From: Methylobacterium hispanicum
Lineage (GTDB): Bacteria > Pseudomonadota > Alphaproteobacteria > Rhizobiales > Beijerinckiaceae
NCBI RefSeq assembly: GCF_022179285.1
Contig: NZ_BPQO01000003.1
Location: 62,001 to 126,000, forward strand
Direction: 5' to 3'
Length of the DNA stretch: 64,000 nucleotides
Position 1 is the stretch's first letter, and every line of letters starts with the position of its first letter. Below the pieces are notes generated by a model. The model was not told the DNA's origin. It worked only from the letters and a program-made list of their open reading frames with translations, and did not search any database. This document shows, one piece after another, positions 54,429-64,000 of the stretch. The translations under genes and the position numbers were made by a program.

Positions 54429-54878
54429 ATGCGCCTGACCCGCTACACCGACTACGCCCTGCGCACCCTGATCTATCTCGGGCTGAACGAGCCGCGGCAG
54501 AGCTCGATCGGCGAGATCGCGCGCGCCTACGGCATCTCGGAGAACCACCTGACCAAGGTGGTGCACCAGCTCGGCCGGCTCGGGCTGGTCCGCACGATCC
54601 GGGGCCGGGGCGGGGGCCTGAGGCTGGCGCTCGACCCCGCCGAGATCGTGGTCGGCGCGGTGGTGCGGCAGACCGAGGAGGATCTGGCGCTGGTCGCGTG
54701 CTTCGCGGGCGGCGCCTGCGCGATCACGCCGTCCTGCCGGCTGCGGCGGGCGCTGGGCGAGGCGCTGGCCGCCTTCCTCGCCGTGCTCGACGGCTACACC
54801 CTGGCCGACCTCCTGGGGGGCGGCGACGGGGCGGCGGTCGCACTGATGCTGGGATTGGCACCGCCGGAGCCGGTGTGA
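54429..54878 (+). CDS. nsrR: NO-sensing Rrf2-family repressor NsrR
   Basis: 149 residues. The winged HTH begins MRLTRYTDYALRTLIYL with GISENHLTKVVHQLGRLGLV. Three cysteines in ACFAGGACAITPSC bind the NO-sensitive Fe-S cluster. RGRGGGLRLALDP is the wing. It represses hmp until NO damages the cluster. Two operators in the divergent hmp/nsrR gap suggest it also controls itself. Confidence 0.94.
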   Translation: MRLTRYTDYALRTLIYLGLNEPRQSSIGEIARAYGISENHLTKVVHQLGRLGLVRTIRGRGGGLRLALDPAEIVVGAVVRQTEEDLALVACFAGGACAITPSCRLRRALGEALAAFLAVLDGYTLADLLGGGDGAAVALMLGLAPPEPV

Positions 54879-54882
54879 TCCG

Positions 54883-55281
54883 CTAATCGAGGCAGAGCCG
54901 GAAATAGAGCTGTCGCACCCGCTCCATGGCCTCCCGGTCCTCGCCCCGGGCGGGGCTCAGAAGCTCCGGGCCATCGGGCACGCGGCCGAAGGAGGCCCCG
55001 GCGAGATCGGCCACGAAGCCGCGCGGCCCTCCGTAGAGCCCCTGCCGGTTCCTGACGTCGACCGAGCCGCAGATTGCCCCGCCCTCGGCCCGGCGCAGCT
55101 CGGTGACCCGCGCCTCCGGGCTGTTCAGGTTCCGCCCGACCAGATCGAGCACCGCGCGGGTGTCCGCGGGCCCGATCCGGGCTCCGGAGCCGTCCTCGAC
55201 GGTCTGGCCGCGGGCGGTCGCGGGCAAGCCGAGACCCGCGCTCAAGACGAGCAGCGTGACGGCGAGTGCGGCGCGCTTCAT
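54883..55281 (-). CDS. exported hypothetical protein
   Basis: 132 residues from the ATG at 55281. The signal peptide is MKRAALAVTLLVLSAGLGLP (cut near residue 25). The mature protein has two Cys (AICGSVDV and YFRLCLD), probably one disulfide, and a GGPRGFVADL turn. No family recognised. Convergent with nsrR, 4 bp apart. Confidence 0.65.
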   Translation of the reverse strand: MKRAALAVTLLVLSAGLGLPATARGQTVEDGSGARIGPADTRAVLDLVGRNLNSPEARVTELRRAEGGAICGSVDVRNRQGLYGGPRGFVADLAGASFGRVPDGPELLSPARGEDREAMERVRQLYFRLCLD

Positions 55282-55439
55282 CGTGATCCTCCCCGTTCGG
55301 CCGGATTCTCGGCGAGCACCTCGGCATCCGCAAGCCGCGGGCGGCATCGTGTCCCCGGCGCCCCGCCGGCCCCGAAAGCGGTGGCCGCTGCCGGCCCCGG
55401 GCTCGACCCCATCGGCGCCAGGGACTAGCCTCCGGCCCC

Positions 55440-57149
55440 ATGCCCCTCGTGCCCCCGCCCCCGCGCGCCGCCTCGCGCCCGCCGGAACCCACCGCCACCG
55501 ACGTGCCCTCCGCGCGGGTGCTCGCCGCCAACCAGCCCGAATGGTCGGTCGGCGACCTCGCCGCGGCGCTCAAGCGCACCCTGGAGGACGCCTTCGGCCA
55601 TGTCCGCCTGCGCGGCGAGATCTCGGGCTATCGCGGCCAGCACGGCTCGGGCCATGCCTACTTCTCCCTCAAGGACGGGCAGGCGCGCATCGACGCGGTG
55701 GTCTGGAAGGGCGTGTTCGGGCGCCTGCGCCAGAAGCCGCAGGAGGGGCTGGAGGTGGTCGCCACCGGGCGCATCACCACCTTTGCCGGCAAGTCGTCGT
55801 ACCAGATCGTGGTCGAGAGCCTGGAGCCGGCGGGCCTGGGCGCCTGGATGGCGCTCCTGGAGGAGCGCAAGCGGGTTCTGGCGGCCGAAGGGCTGTTCGA
55901 CCCCGCGCACAGGAAGCCGATCCCCTACCTCCCCCGGGTCGTCGGTGTCGTCACCTCGCCGACCGGCGCCGTGATCCGCGACATCCTGCACCGGCTGGCG
56001 GACCGCTTCCCCCGCCCCGTGCTGGTCTGGCCGGTGCGGGTGCAGGGCGAGGGCGCGGCCGAGGAGGTCGCGGCCGCGATCCGCGGCTTCAACGCGCTGG
56101 CGCCCAATGGTCCGATCCCGCGGCCCGACGTGCTGATCGTCGCCCGCGGCGGCGGCTCGATCGAGGATCTCTGGTCCTTCAACGAGGAATGCGTGGTCCG
56201 CGCCGCCCACGAGAGCCGGATCCCGCTGATCTCGGCGGTCGGCCACGAGACCGACACCACGCTGATCGACTACGTCTCCGACCGCCGCGCACCGACGCCC
56301 ACGGGGGCGGCCGAGATGGCGGTGCCGATGCGCGCAGAGCTCGTCGCGACCGTGCACGATCTCGGCGGGCGCAACCACGGCGCTGTGCTGCGCCGGCTCG
56401 ACCGCGACCGCGCGGACCTCCGGGCGGCGGCCCGCGCGATTCCCCCCGCCGACGCCTTCCTGGCGGGCAAGCGCCAGCGCCTCGACCTCGCCGAGGCCCG
56501 CCTCGCGCCGGCGCTGGCCGCGGGCGCGCGCGGCCACCGCCAGCGCCTGCAGGCGCTGCTCGACCGGCTGGCGCGGCGCTCGCCCGACGTGGCGCTCGCC
56601 AACGCCCGCGCGCGCCTCGCCCGCATCGACCACCGGCCGCGGACGGCCGTGCGCAACGACCTGCTGCGCAAGGGCGAGCATCTCGGTCAGCTCGGCCGCC
56701 GCCTCGTCGTCGCCCGCGAGGCCACGATCGAGCGGGCCCGGGCACTTGAGGCGCGCCGGGCGGACCGGCTCGCCGCGGTTCTGGCCCGGCTCACCCAAGC
56801 CGGCGCCCGCACGGTCGAGCGCCGCCGCGACCGGCTCGCCGCGCTGGGCGGGCTCCTCGGCTCGCTGAGCTACCGGGCGGTGCTGGAGCGCGGCTACGTG
56901 CTGGTGCGCGACGCGGACGGTGCGCCCCTGCGCCGCGCCGCGGACGCCGCCCGCGCGCCCGGCCTCAGCCTGCAATTCGCGGACGGCACCGTGCGGGCGC
57001 GGCCGGAGGGCGCGGAGGCCGGGCCCCCTGCCCCATTCTCCGTCCTGCCCGAGCCCGACAAGGCCCCGCGCCGCGCGCCGCGCCGGGCCGCGGCCCGCGG
57101 CAAGCCCGCCGAGCCGGAGGCGCAGCAGGCCTCGCTGTTCGAGGCGTGA
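55440..57149 (+). CDS. xseA: exodeoxyribonuclease VII large subunit
   Basis: 569 residues. An N-terminal OB fold (HVRLRGEISGYRGQHGSGHAYFSLKD) is followed by the catalytic domain with RVVGVVTSPTGAVIRDIL, VLIVARGGGSIEDLWSFN and ISAVGHETDTTLID, then a long coiled-coil and C-terminal segment. With XseB it degrades single-stranded DNA. The N-terminal 35 residues (PPPPRAASRPPEPTA) are longer than in E. coli. XseB is not in the window. Confidence 0.95.
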   Translation: MPLVPPPPRAASRPPEPTATDVPSARVLAANQPEWSVGDLAAALKRTLEDAFGHVRLRGEISGYRGQHGSGHAYFSLKDGQARIDAVVWKGVFGRLRQKPQEGLEVVATGRITTFAGKSSYQIVVESLEPAGLGAWMALLEERKRVLAAEGLFDPAHRKPIPYLPRVVGVVTSPTGAVIRDILHRLADRFPRPVLVWPVRVQGEGAAEEVAAAIRGFNALAPNGPIPRPDVLIVARGGGSIEDLWSFNEECVVRAAHESRIPLISAVGHETDTTLIDYVSDRRAPTPTGAAEMAVPMRAELVATVHDLGGRNHGAVLRRLDRDRADLRAAARAIPPADAFLAGKRQRLDLAEARLAPALAAGARGHRQRLQALLDRLARRSPDVALANARARLARIDHRPRTAVRNDLLRKGEHLGQLGRRLVVAREATIERARALEARRADRLAAVLARLTQAGARTVERRRDRLAALGGLLGSLSYRAVLERGYVLVRDADGAPLRRAADAARAPGLSLQFADGTVRARPEGAEAGPPAPFSVLPEPDKAPRRAPRRAAARGKPAEPEAQQASLFEA

Positions 57150-57192
57150 GGGCCGTAACGGCGGATTCACCGGCGCCCGTCAGACTCAGGGC

Positions 57193-57381
57193 ATGACCAC
57201 CGTCGCCGCGCAGGCCACCCAGATGCTCGCCGCCGCCTTCTCCCAGCAGATGGGGGTGGCGGTGGCGCGCCAGCAGATCACGGCCGATCGCGCGGTGGCC
57301 GAGCTGGTCGCCGGCGCGATCCAGTCCGCCGCGCCCCCTGCCCCGCCCGGCCAGGGCCGTGTCGTCGATACCCGCGTCTAG
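57193..57381 (+). CDS. 62-residue hypothetical protein downstream of xseA
   Basis: Starts MTTVAAQATQMLAAAFSQQM and continues as one amphipathic helix rich in Ala, Gln and Val, then a Pro tail (APPAPPGQGRVVDTRV). The gene is 43 bp after xseA with a weak AGG site. Similar short helices occur in putative motility proteins but the resemblance is too slight for a call. Confidence 0.5.
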   Translation: MTTVAAQATQMLAAAFSQQMGVAVARQQITADRAVAELVAGAIQSAAPPAPPGQGRVVDTRV

Positions 57382-57394
57382 GCCGTCGCGACCC

Positions 57395-58180
57395 TCACGC
57401 CCTCCTCCGGCTGCCCGCTTCGGAGGCCGCGTCGGCCCTCGGCGCGCGTCGATAATGGTAGCGTGATACCTCCCGGTCGAAGCCGAGTCCCGCGTAGAGC
57501 GCCCGGGCCGGCGGGTTGTCGGCCACCACCTGAAGGCAGGCGGCGGTCGCACCCCGGGACCGGCCCCAGCGCATCAGCGCCGACACGACGCGCCGGCCGT
57601 ATCCCCGCCCGCGGCAGGCCTCTTCCGTCGCCACCGACTCGATCACCACCAGATCCCCGTCGAGCACGCCGTAGGCCTGCGCGGCGATCGCCCCGTCCAG
57701 CCGCAGGGCCGCGCAGGCGCGCGGCAGCAGGATCGCGGCGTGCATCGCCCGGTAGACGCGCTCCGCCTCCGGATCGGACCGGTTGATCGCGGCGCGGAAG
57801 GCCAGCCACGCCGCGTCCGGCGCCTCGGCGAGGCTCACCCGATCCGCGCTCTCGGCGAGCCCCGCGAGGTCGGCCACGAGCGTCAGCGAGGCGCCCTCGG
57901 CCGCGTAGCCCCGGCGGGCCAACTCGGGGTCGAGTTCCGGCGCGAGCGAGACGATCCGGAACAGGGCCGGCCGGCCCAGCCCGCGGAAGACCGCCTCGCA
58001 GGCCGCGATTGCCGCCGCCGGGGCCGCGCGGGGGCCGCGCAGCGGGTTGACCGCGTTCGTCCGTCGGGTCGGGCCGCCGGCCGCCCGCAGCAGCCAGCCC
58101 TCGAGATGCGCCTCGCGCGGCGCCGGCCACGCGTTGCGGCAGGCCTCCTCCACGCGCCAGGCCAGATCCGCCTCGTCCAT
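57395..58180 (-). CDS. GNAT-family N-acetyltransferase
   Basis: 261 residues. The C-terminal half carries the acetyl-CoA signature VVIESVATEEACRGRGYGRR (Q/R-x2-G-x-G as RGRGYG) and the late NPPARALYAGLGFDREVSRY. The N-terminal half (GWLLRAAGGPTRRTNAVNPL) is typical of two-domain GNATs. The acceptor is unknown. Confidence 0.88.
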   Translation of the reverse strand: MDEADLAWRVEEACRNAWPAPREAHLEGWLLRAAGGPTRRTNAVNPLRGPRAAPAAAIAACEAVFRGLGRPALFRIVSLAPELDPELARRGYAAEGASLTLVADLAGLAESADRVSLAEAPDAAWLAFRAAINRSDPEAERVYRAMHAAILLPRACAALRLDGAIAAQAYGVLDGDLVVIESVATEEACRGRGYGRRVVSALMRWGRSRGATAACLQVVADNPPARALYAGLGFDREVSRYHYRRAPRADAASEAGSRRRA

Positions 58181-58401
58181 CGCCGCCCCCCTCCGTCCCG
58201 TTCCGCCGCCCGACGCCGTGACCGTCCCCGCCGCCGAAGCCCGATCCGATCCGGCCGCCGCACCCGCTTACCCGTGCCGGCCACGCCATCGGGGTTGACG
58301 CGCGTGCCGCGGTTTGCGACCGCCTGCCGCGGCACGCCTCATGCCTCACGCCGTGCGCGGCGGGCGCGGCCCCAGGCAGGTGCCCCCGAGCAGGAGCCCC
58401 C

Positions 58402-58629
58402 ATGACCACCACGATCGACAGCGACCAGAAGCTCCACCTCGTCTTCGGCGGCGAGCTGTCGGAGCTCGAAGGCGTCCGCTTCAAGGACGTGAAGGGCCTC
58501 GACATCGTCGGCATCTTCCCCGACTACGCCTCCGCCCAGGTCGCCTGGAAGGCCAAGGCCCAGGCCACCGTCGACAGCGCGCAGACCCGCTACTTCATCG
58601 TCCACCTGCACCGCCTGCTGGAGCCGTAG
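58402..58629 (+). CDS. DUF4170 family protein
   Basis: 75 residues. LHLVFGGELSELEGVRFKD and VGIFPDYASAQVAWKAKAQ are the family's two conserved blocks, ending YFIVHLHRLLEP. A small alpha/beta protein conserved in Alphaproteobacteria, function unknown. A GAGCAGGAGC site precedes the ATG. It is upstream of prs on the same strand. Confidence 0.88.
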   Translation: MTTTIDSDQKLHLVFGGELSELEGVRFKDVKGLDIVGIFPDYASAQVAWKAKAQATVDSAQTRYFIVHLHRLLEP

Positions 58630-58817
58630 GACGTATTCCATGCGTCAGGCGCATGCGGTGAACGAGAACGTTGTGACGGCAGCACGCCGCTGGTAAGAGC
58701 CGAGCCGTTCCGGCCGGGGCTCGCGCCCGTCCGGCGAGCGTCGTGTCGGGCGGCGGGTCAGGTATTCGCGAAGGCGTCCCGGAGGGATGCGCGGTGGACG
58801 CAAGTGAGGCTACGGAC

Positions 58818-59765
<948 letters not shown>

Positions 59766-59871
59766 CGGGGCGCCGCTGCCCTTGAGCCGTTCCCGATCGC
59801 GAACGGCTCAAGGTCTTCGGCTTGGCGCGCTCTCTTACGCCGAACCGGCGTCCACTTCGGCAGCGTGCGTT

Positions 59872-60660
59872 CTAGTGCGAAAAGTCCGGCTCCTCGCGGG
59901 CGAGGCGCCGCCGGATGCTCTCCAGGTGCAGGCGCGCGCTCTCGGCGTCGCCCGCGCGCATCTGCGCGGCGGTGCGGGCGGCGATGTCGGGCGGCACCGG
60001 CACCAGCGGGCGCCCGCTGCCCATCGCCTTCAGCTGCACCTCGGCGGCGCGCTCCAGGTAGTAGAGGTCGTCCCAGGCTTCGGCCACCGTCGGGCCGGTG
60101 ACGACGACCCCGTGGTTGCGCAGGAACACCACGTCGGCCTCCCCGAGCGTCGCGGCGATGCGGTCGCCCTCGCTGTCGTCCAGGGCGAGGCCGTTATAGG
60201 CCTCGTCCACCGCGACCCGGCCGTAGAACTTCAGCGCGGTCTGGCCGGCGAAGGCCAGGGGCTCACCCGCGACCATGCTGAGCGCGGTGGCGTTCGGCAT
60301 GTGGGTGTGGAAGGCGGCGCGCGCCCGCGGCAGGCGGGCGTGCAGCCGGGCGTGGATGAAGAAGGCTGTGGCCTCCGGCCGCCCCTCCCCCTCCAGCACG
60401 TGCCCGTCGAGGGAGCAGACGAGCAGGTCCGAGGCGCGGATCTCCGCGAAGGCGAGGCCGTAGGGGTTGACCACGAACAGGTCGTCGCGTCCCGGCACCA
60501 CGGCCGAGAAGTGGTTGCAGATCCCCTCCTCCAGCCCGTAGCGGGCCGCCATCCGGAAGCAGGCGGCGAGGTCGGTCCGGGTCCGCGCCAGCCCGGCGCG
60601 GTCGATGCCGTCGAGGCCGGGACGGGCGGTGGCGCCGAGCGCGCGCAGTTCGTGGGCCAC
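59872..60660 (-). CDS. class II aldolase/adducin family protein
   Basis: 262 residues from the GTG at 60660, preceded by GAGGAGA. Zinc and active-site motifs: EGICNHFSAVVPGRDDLF, FFIHARLHARLP, FHTHMPNATALS and FLRNHGVVVTGPTVAEA, which supply the three metal His. Relatives include fuculose-phosphate aldolase; the long N-terminus and NHFS motif are typical of the adducin-like oxidoreductase/aldolase subgroup. Substrate not assigned. Confidence 0.9.
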   Translation of the reverse strand: MAHELRALGATARPGLDGIDRAGLARTRTDLAACFRMAARYGLEEGICNHFSAVVPGRDDLFVVNPYGLAFAEIRASDLLVCSLDGHVLEGEGRPEATAFFIHARLHARLPRARAAFHTHMPNATALSMVAGEPLAFAGQTALKFYGRVAVDEAYNGLALDDSEGDRIAATLGEADVVFLRNHGVVVTGPTVAEAWDDLYYLERAAEVQLKAMGSGRPLVPVPPDIAARTAAQMRAGDAESARLHLESIRRRLAREEPDFSH

Positions 60661-60817
60661 GGCGATGTCTCCTCGATCCCGGCTCGCTGGCCGTGCGGGC
60701 GCGCGTGCGATGCCGCGCGCCGCGGAGGAAACAGGCCTTCGGGGCTTCGCGCAAGCGGCCCGCCCCGCGCCCGGCGATTTCCGGTGCCGACGACCACGAA
60801 TCGTCCGCGCGCGGCGA

Positions 60818-60846
60818 TTGCGCCGCTCCGGCTCCCCGCCTATACT
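60818..60846 (+). promoter_or_regulatory. sigma70-type promoter for trcR
   Basis: TTGCGC (60818-60823) and TATACT (60841-60846) separated by 17 bp, in the 303-bp divergent gap before trcR. This predicts a leader of about 110 nt. The -10 element is close to consensus. Confidence 0.55.
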
Positions 60847-60963
60847 GTGGGCATCCCCCAATTTGTGGCGTGTGACGGGACGTCCGGACGATCGAGCCGG
60901 AGCCCGCGGACCGGTGCCCCCCGTCTCGGGCCGTTCCCGCGCCCGTGAACGTGGAGCTGCCCG

Positions 60964-61677
60964 ATGTCCCAGGGTCCGCTGATGCCCAAGGCCACCGCCG
61001 TCTGGCTGGTGGAGAACACCTCCCTCGCCTTCGAGCAGATCGCCGACTTCTGCAAGCTGCACCCGCTGGAGGTGAAGGGCATCGCCGACGGCGAGGTCGC
61101 GGCCGGCATCAAGGGGCTCGACCCGATCACCACGGGCCAGCTCACCCGCGACGAGATCGAGAAGGCCCAGAAGGCGCCGCACTACCGGCTCAAGCAGGCG
61201 GTCTCGAAGGTGAAGCTGCCGGAGGTGAAGCGCACCACCAAGGGCCCGCGCTACACCCCCCTGTCGCGCCGCCAGGACCGCCCGAACGCCATCCTCTGGC
61301 TGGTGCGCAACCACCCCGAGCTGAAGGACGCGCAGATCATCCGGTTGGTCGGCACCACCAAGTCCACCATCCAGCAGATCCGCGAGCGCACCCACTGGAA
61401 CTCGGCCTCGCTCCAGCCGATGGACCCGGTGACGCTCGGCCTGTGCACCCAGATCGACCTCGACTTCGAGGTTCAGCGTGCTGCCGCCGACCGCCCGGCC
61501 CATGTCCAGGCCGATGCCGGCGCCTCGCTGCTGCCGGCCGAGGTCTCGACCGCGCAGGGCTACGAGGCGGAGGACGACCATCGCCCCGGCCGCGGCGACG
61601 AGCGTCTCGATGCCGATTCGGTCTTCGCCAAGCTCAAGGGCCGGCGCAGCGAGGACGAGGACGACGAGGCGTACTGA
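60964..61677 (+). CDS. trcR: TrcR-like cell-cycle transcription regulator (DUF1013)
   Basis: 237 residues. DUF1013 blocks are clear: MPKATAVWLVENTSLAFEQI, FCKLHPLEVKGIADGEVA, and the HTH-like PELKDAQIIRLVGTTKSTIQ. The Caulobacter homologue TrcR associates with RNA polymerase and affects CtrA-dependent cell-cycle genes. The C-terminal 60 residues are acidic and poorly conserved. A GGAG site precedes the ATG at 60964; an in-frame ATG at 60982 is possible. It is upstream of rpsA but separated by a terminator. Confidence 0.9.
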   Translation: MSQGPLMPKATAVWLVENTSLAFEQIADFCKLHPLEVKGIADGEVAAGIKGLDPITTGQLTRDEIEKAQKAPHYRLKQAVSKVKLPEVKRTTKGPRYTPLSRRQDRPNAILWLVRNHPELKDAQIIRLVGTTKSTIQQIRERTHWNSASLQPMDPVTLGLCTQIDLDFEVQRAAADRPAHVQADAGASLLPAEVSTAQGYEAEDDHRPGRGDERLDADSVFAKLKGRRSEDEDDEAY

Positions 61678-61688
61678 TCCGTCGTGCT

Positions 61689-61712
61689 CCCTCCCCCGCA
61701 GAGGGGGGAGGG
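61689..61712. repeat. REP-like palindrome
   Basis: CCCTCCCCC-GCAGAG-GGGGGAGGG, 12 bp after the trcR stop; identical over 24 bp to the palindrome inside tamB at 32342. Confidence 0.8.
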
Positions 61713-61754
61713 TTTGTACGCCGCGATTGTCTCCAAAGCCCTTTTGCTGTAAGG

Positions 61755-61789
61755 AGCGCGCGTCCTCTCGGTAGGATCGCGCGCTTTTT
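61755..61789 (+). terminator. intrinsic terminator between trcR and rpsA
   Basis: Stem AGCGCGCG-TCC / GGA-TCGCGCGCT around an 8-nt loop, followed by five Ts. It separates trcR from rpsA. Confidence 0.8.
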
Positions 61790-61973
61790 CTATTCTGCGC
61801 GCCTCCGCGACAGCCGGCAGGACCGCCCTCGGACAGCGCATCACTGCGTCGGCAAGCCGCTCCCTCGGGATCGGTCGCCCCTCCCGTAAATCCCGGGAGC
61901 GGCCGCGGTGGACGGGGACGCATCGCAGCACGAGCCGCCGACGCCGGGCCCCGCGGGGCCCTCAGGAGACAGA

Positions 61974-63686
61974 ATGACCGCTGGTACCGCCCTGCAGCAG
62001 AACGCCTATCGCGACGACTTCGCGGCGCTGCTCGAGGAGAGCTTCCTCCAACACGAGATCACCGAGGGGTCCGTCGTCAAGGGTCGCGTCGTCGCGATCG
62101 AGAAGGACGTGGCCGTCATCGATATCGGCGCCAAGACGGAAGGGCGCGTCGCCCTGAAGGAGTTCACCGGCCCCGGCCGCGAGGGTGAGCTCAGCGTCGG
62201 CGACGAGGTCGAGGTCTACGTCGATCGCATCGAGAACGCGCTGGGCGAGGCCGTCATCTCGCGCGACAAGGCTCGTCGCGAGGAGAGCTGGGTCAAGCTC
62301 GAGAAGGCTTTCGAAGCCAACGAGCGCGTCACCGGCACGATCTTCAACCAGGTCAAGGGCGGCTACACCGTCGATCTCGACGGCGCCGTGGCGTTCCTGC
62401 CGCGCTCCCAGGTCGATATCCGTCCGGTGCGCGACGTCACGCCGCTCCTGGGCACGCCCCAGCCCTTCCAGATCCTCAAGATGGATCGCCGCCGCGGCAA
62501 CATCGTCGTGTCGCGCCGCACCGTGCTCGAGGAGAGCCGCGCCGAGCAGCGCTCGGAGCTGGTGGCCAACCTTGAGGAAGGTCAGGTCATCGACGGCGTC
62601 GTCAAGAACATCACCGAGTACGGCGCCTTCGTCGATCTCGGCGGCATCGACGGCCTGCTGCACGTCACCGACATGGCGTGGCGCCGCGTGAACCACCCGT
62701 CCGAGGTCGTGCAGATCGGCCAGACGGTGAAGGTCAAGATCATCAAGATCAACCACGAGACGCACCGCATCTCGCTCGGCATCAAGCAGCTGCTCGCCGA
62801 TCCGTGGGAGGGCATCCAGGCCCGCTACCCGGTCGATGCCAAGCTCAAGGGCCGGGTCACCAACATCACCGATTACGGCGCCTTCGTGGAGCTGGAGCCG
62901 GGGATCGAGGGCCTGATCCACGTCTCCGAGATGAGCTGGACCAAGAAGAACGTCCATCCGGGCAAGATCGTCTCCACCTCCCAGGAGGTCGAGGTGCAGA
63001 TCCTGGAGGTCGATCCGGTCAAGCGCCGCATCTCGCTCGGCCTTAAGCAGACCCTGCAGAACCCCTGGGAGGCCTTCTCCGAGAAGCACCCGGTCGGTTC
63101 CGAGGTCGAGGGCGAGGTCAAGAACAAGACCGAGTTCGGCCTGTTCATCGGCCTCGAGGGCGACGTCGACGGCATGGTCCACCTGTCGGATCTCGACTGG
63201 AACCGTCCCGGCGAGCAGGTCATCGAGGAGTACAAGAAGGGCGACGTGGTGCGCGCCCAGGTTCTCGACGTCGATGTCGAGAAGGAGCGCATCTCGCTGG
63301 GCGTGAAGCAGCTCGGCGGCGACCCCTTCGCCGAGGCCGGCGAGATCAAGAAGGGTCAGATCGTCACCTGCGAGGTGGTCGAGGTGAAGGATGCCGGCGT
63401 CGAGGTGAAGATCGCCGACACCGACATGCAGACCTTCGTGCGCCGCGCCGAGCTCGCCCGCGACCGCGGCGACCAGCGTCCCGAGCGTTTCGCCCCCGGC
63501 GAGAAGTTCGACGCCCGCGTCGTGCAGTTCGACCGCAAGGCCCGCCGCGTGCAGGTCTCGATCAAGGCCCTGGAGATGGCCGAGGAGAAGGAGGCGATGG
63601 CCCAGTTCGGCTCGGCCGATTCGGGTGCCTCGCTCGGCGACATCCTGGGCGCCGCCTTCAACAAGAAGCGCACCGACGAGGACTAG
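61974..63686 (+). CDS. rpsA: 30S ribosomal protein S1
   Basis: 570 residues with six S1/OB repeats. Repeats 3 and 4 are clearest: VVKNITEYGAFVDLGGIDGL with LLHVTDMAWRRV, and VTNITDYGAFVELEPGIEGL with LIHVSEMSWTKK. The first two repeats are the degenerate ribosome-binding ones. S1 binds mRNA leaders on the 30S subunit. The start at 61974 has an AGGAGA site; cmk is the usual upstream gene in many bacteria but is absent here. Confidence 0.97.
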   Translation: MTAGTALQQNAYRDDFAALLEESFLQHEITEGSVVKGRVVAIEKDVAVIDIGAKTEGRVALKEFTGPGREGELSVGDEVEVYVDRIENALGEAVISRDKARREESWVKLEKAFEANERVTGTIFNQVKGGYTVDLDGAVAFLPRSQVDIRPVRDVTPLLGTPQPFQILKMDRRRGNIVVSRRTVLEESRAEQRSELVANLEEGQVIDGVVKNITEYGAFVDLGGIDGLLHVTDMAWRRVNHPSEVVQIGQTVKVKIIKINHETHRISLGIKQLLADPWEGIQARYPVDAKLKGRVTNITDYGAFVELEPGIEGLIHVSEMSWTKKNVHPGKIVSTSQEVEVQILEVDPVKRRISLGLKQTLQNPWEAFSEKHPVGSEVEGEVKNKTEFGLFIGLEGDVDGMVHLSDLDWNRPGEQVIEEYKKGDVVRAQVLDVDVEKERISLGVKQLGGDPFAEAGEIKKGQIVTCEVVEVKDAGVEVKIADTDMQTFVRRAELARDRGDQRPERFAPGEKFDARVVQFDRKARRVQVSIKALEMAEEKEAMAQFGSADSGASLGDILGAAFNKKRTDED

Positions 63687-63698
63687 TCCTCGCCGCCC

Positions 63699-63721
63699 GC
63701 CGCCCGGCTCCGCCGGGCGGC
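63699..63721 (+). terminator. hairpin after rpsA
   Basis: A perfect 9-bp stem (GCCGCCCGG / CCGGGCGGC) with a 5-nt loop, 12 bp past the rpsA stop. No T run. Confidence 0.5.
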
Positions 63722-64000
63722 CTCGCGCACGCCGAGCCCGTCCGGGATCCGTCCCGGGCGGGCTTCGGCGTTCCGAGGGGATCACACCCGCGACGGGTTC
63801 CGGTGCGACCCGGCGCCGGCCACGCCGTGCAACCTGCCCCGCCGACCCGCCAATCTCGGTCAAGCCTCTGGACCCAACCAAAGTTTGGGTGCAAACCGGC
63901 GCCGCTTGTGACAGCTTCGACCTGTCGGCGCCCCGACCGCGCGGTCGGGCCCGGGTGGTCGCCGAGCAGCAATCCGAAGCCGGCCCGCGGGCCTGGCGCG
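63722..64000. other. right-edge non-coding stretch
   Basis: No convincing gene is seen in the last 279 bp. Reading frames crossing it lack plausible starts; the next gene probably begins beyond the window. Confidence 0.4.

Overview
The window is about 72% GC and comes from a methylotrophic alphaproteobacterium, almost certainly Methylobacterium or a close relative (Methylorubrum). The left end carries the tetrahydromethanopterin (H4MPT) formaldehyde-oxidation genes in the order known from that genus (ATP-grasp 'Orf17' type, mch, RimK-like 'Orf5' type, CitG-like 'Orf7' type, fae). Many other genes are typically rhizobial: glnII with a gstI/DUF2735 gene, trcR/DUF1013, DUF6481, DUF4170, erpA-dgt-argS-SPOR-nagZ synteny, NsrR/Hmp and phasin. 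I see no rRNA, tRNA, CRISPR array, prophage or IS transposase; the window is chromosomal and mostly housekeeping.

Layout. 1-4.8 kb: H4MPT/formaldehyde cluster ending in a strong intrinsic terminator. 4.8-12.1 kb: secreted small protein, phasin with a PhaR-like operator, a large PAS kinase lacking the phosphoacceptor His, an isochorismatase-fold hydrolase, and an island of very small proteins with a cold-shock protein. 12.1-17.4 kb: cutA, nadK, a methyltransferase/glycosyltransferase pair, DUF3140, and prfB with a programmed +1 frameshift. 17.7-27.9 kb: acnA, nagZ, a SPOR protein, argS, a Gly/Tyr-rich secreted protein, dgt and erpA. 28-34.4 kb: the tamA-tamB pair. 35-39.9 kb: DUF6481, small exported proteins, a PilZ protein, the glnII/gstI divergon and a glutaminase. 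39.9-45.5 kb: a two-subunit molybdenum hydroxylase, a PspA/YiaAB operon and a divergent TetR regulator with paired operators. 45.6-53 kb: a chemoreceptor, a tightly packed YqcI/YcgG-methyltransferase-EgtD-like operon, a DUF892 protein, an SDR and an alpha/beta hydrolase. 53-55.3 kb: hmp/nsrR with two clear NsrR boxes. 55.4-64 kb: xseA, an acetyltransferase, DUF4170, prs, a class II aldolase, trcR and rpsA.

Functional links. Mch and Fae act in one pathway, and the three neighbouring ligase/transferase-like proteins probably serve C1-cofactor synthesis. GlnII, GstI and the glutaminase form a nitrogen module. NsrR controls the NO dioxygenase. TamA/TamB form an outer-membrane assembly pair.

Non-coding structure is unusually rich. 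Two convergent intergenic gaps hold the same ordered set of five hairpins whose stems differ by compensatory changes. Several REP/MITE-like palindromic elements sit in intergenic regions, and two run into coding sequence (the C-terminus of a glycosyltransferase and the N-terminus of TamB). The best candidates for something undescribed are the covarying hairpin element and the YcgG/methyltransferase/EgtD-like operon.
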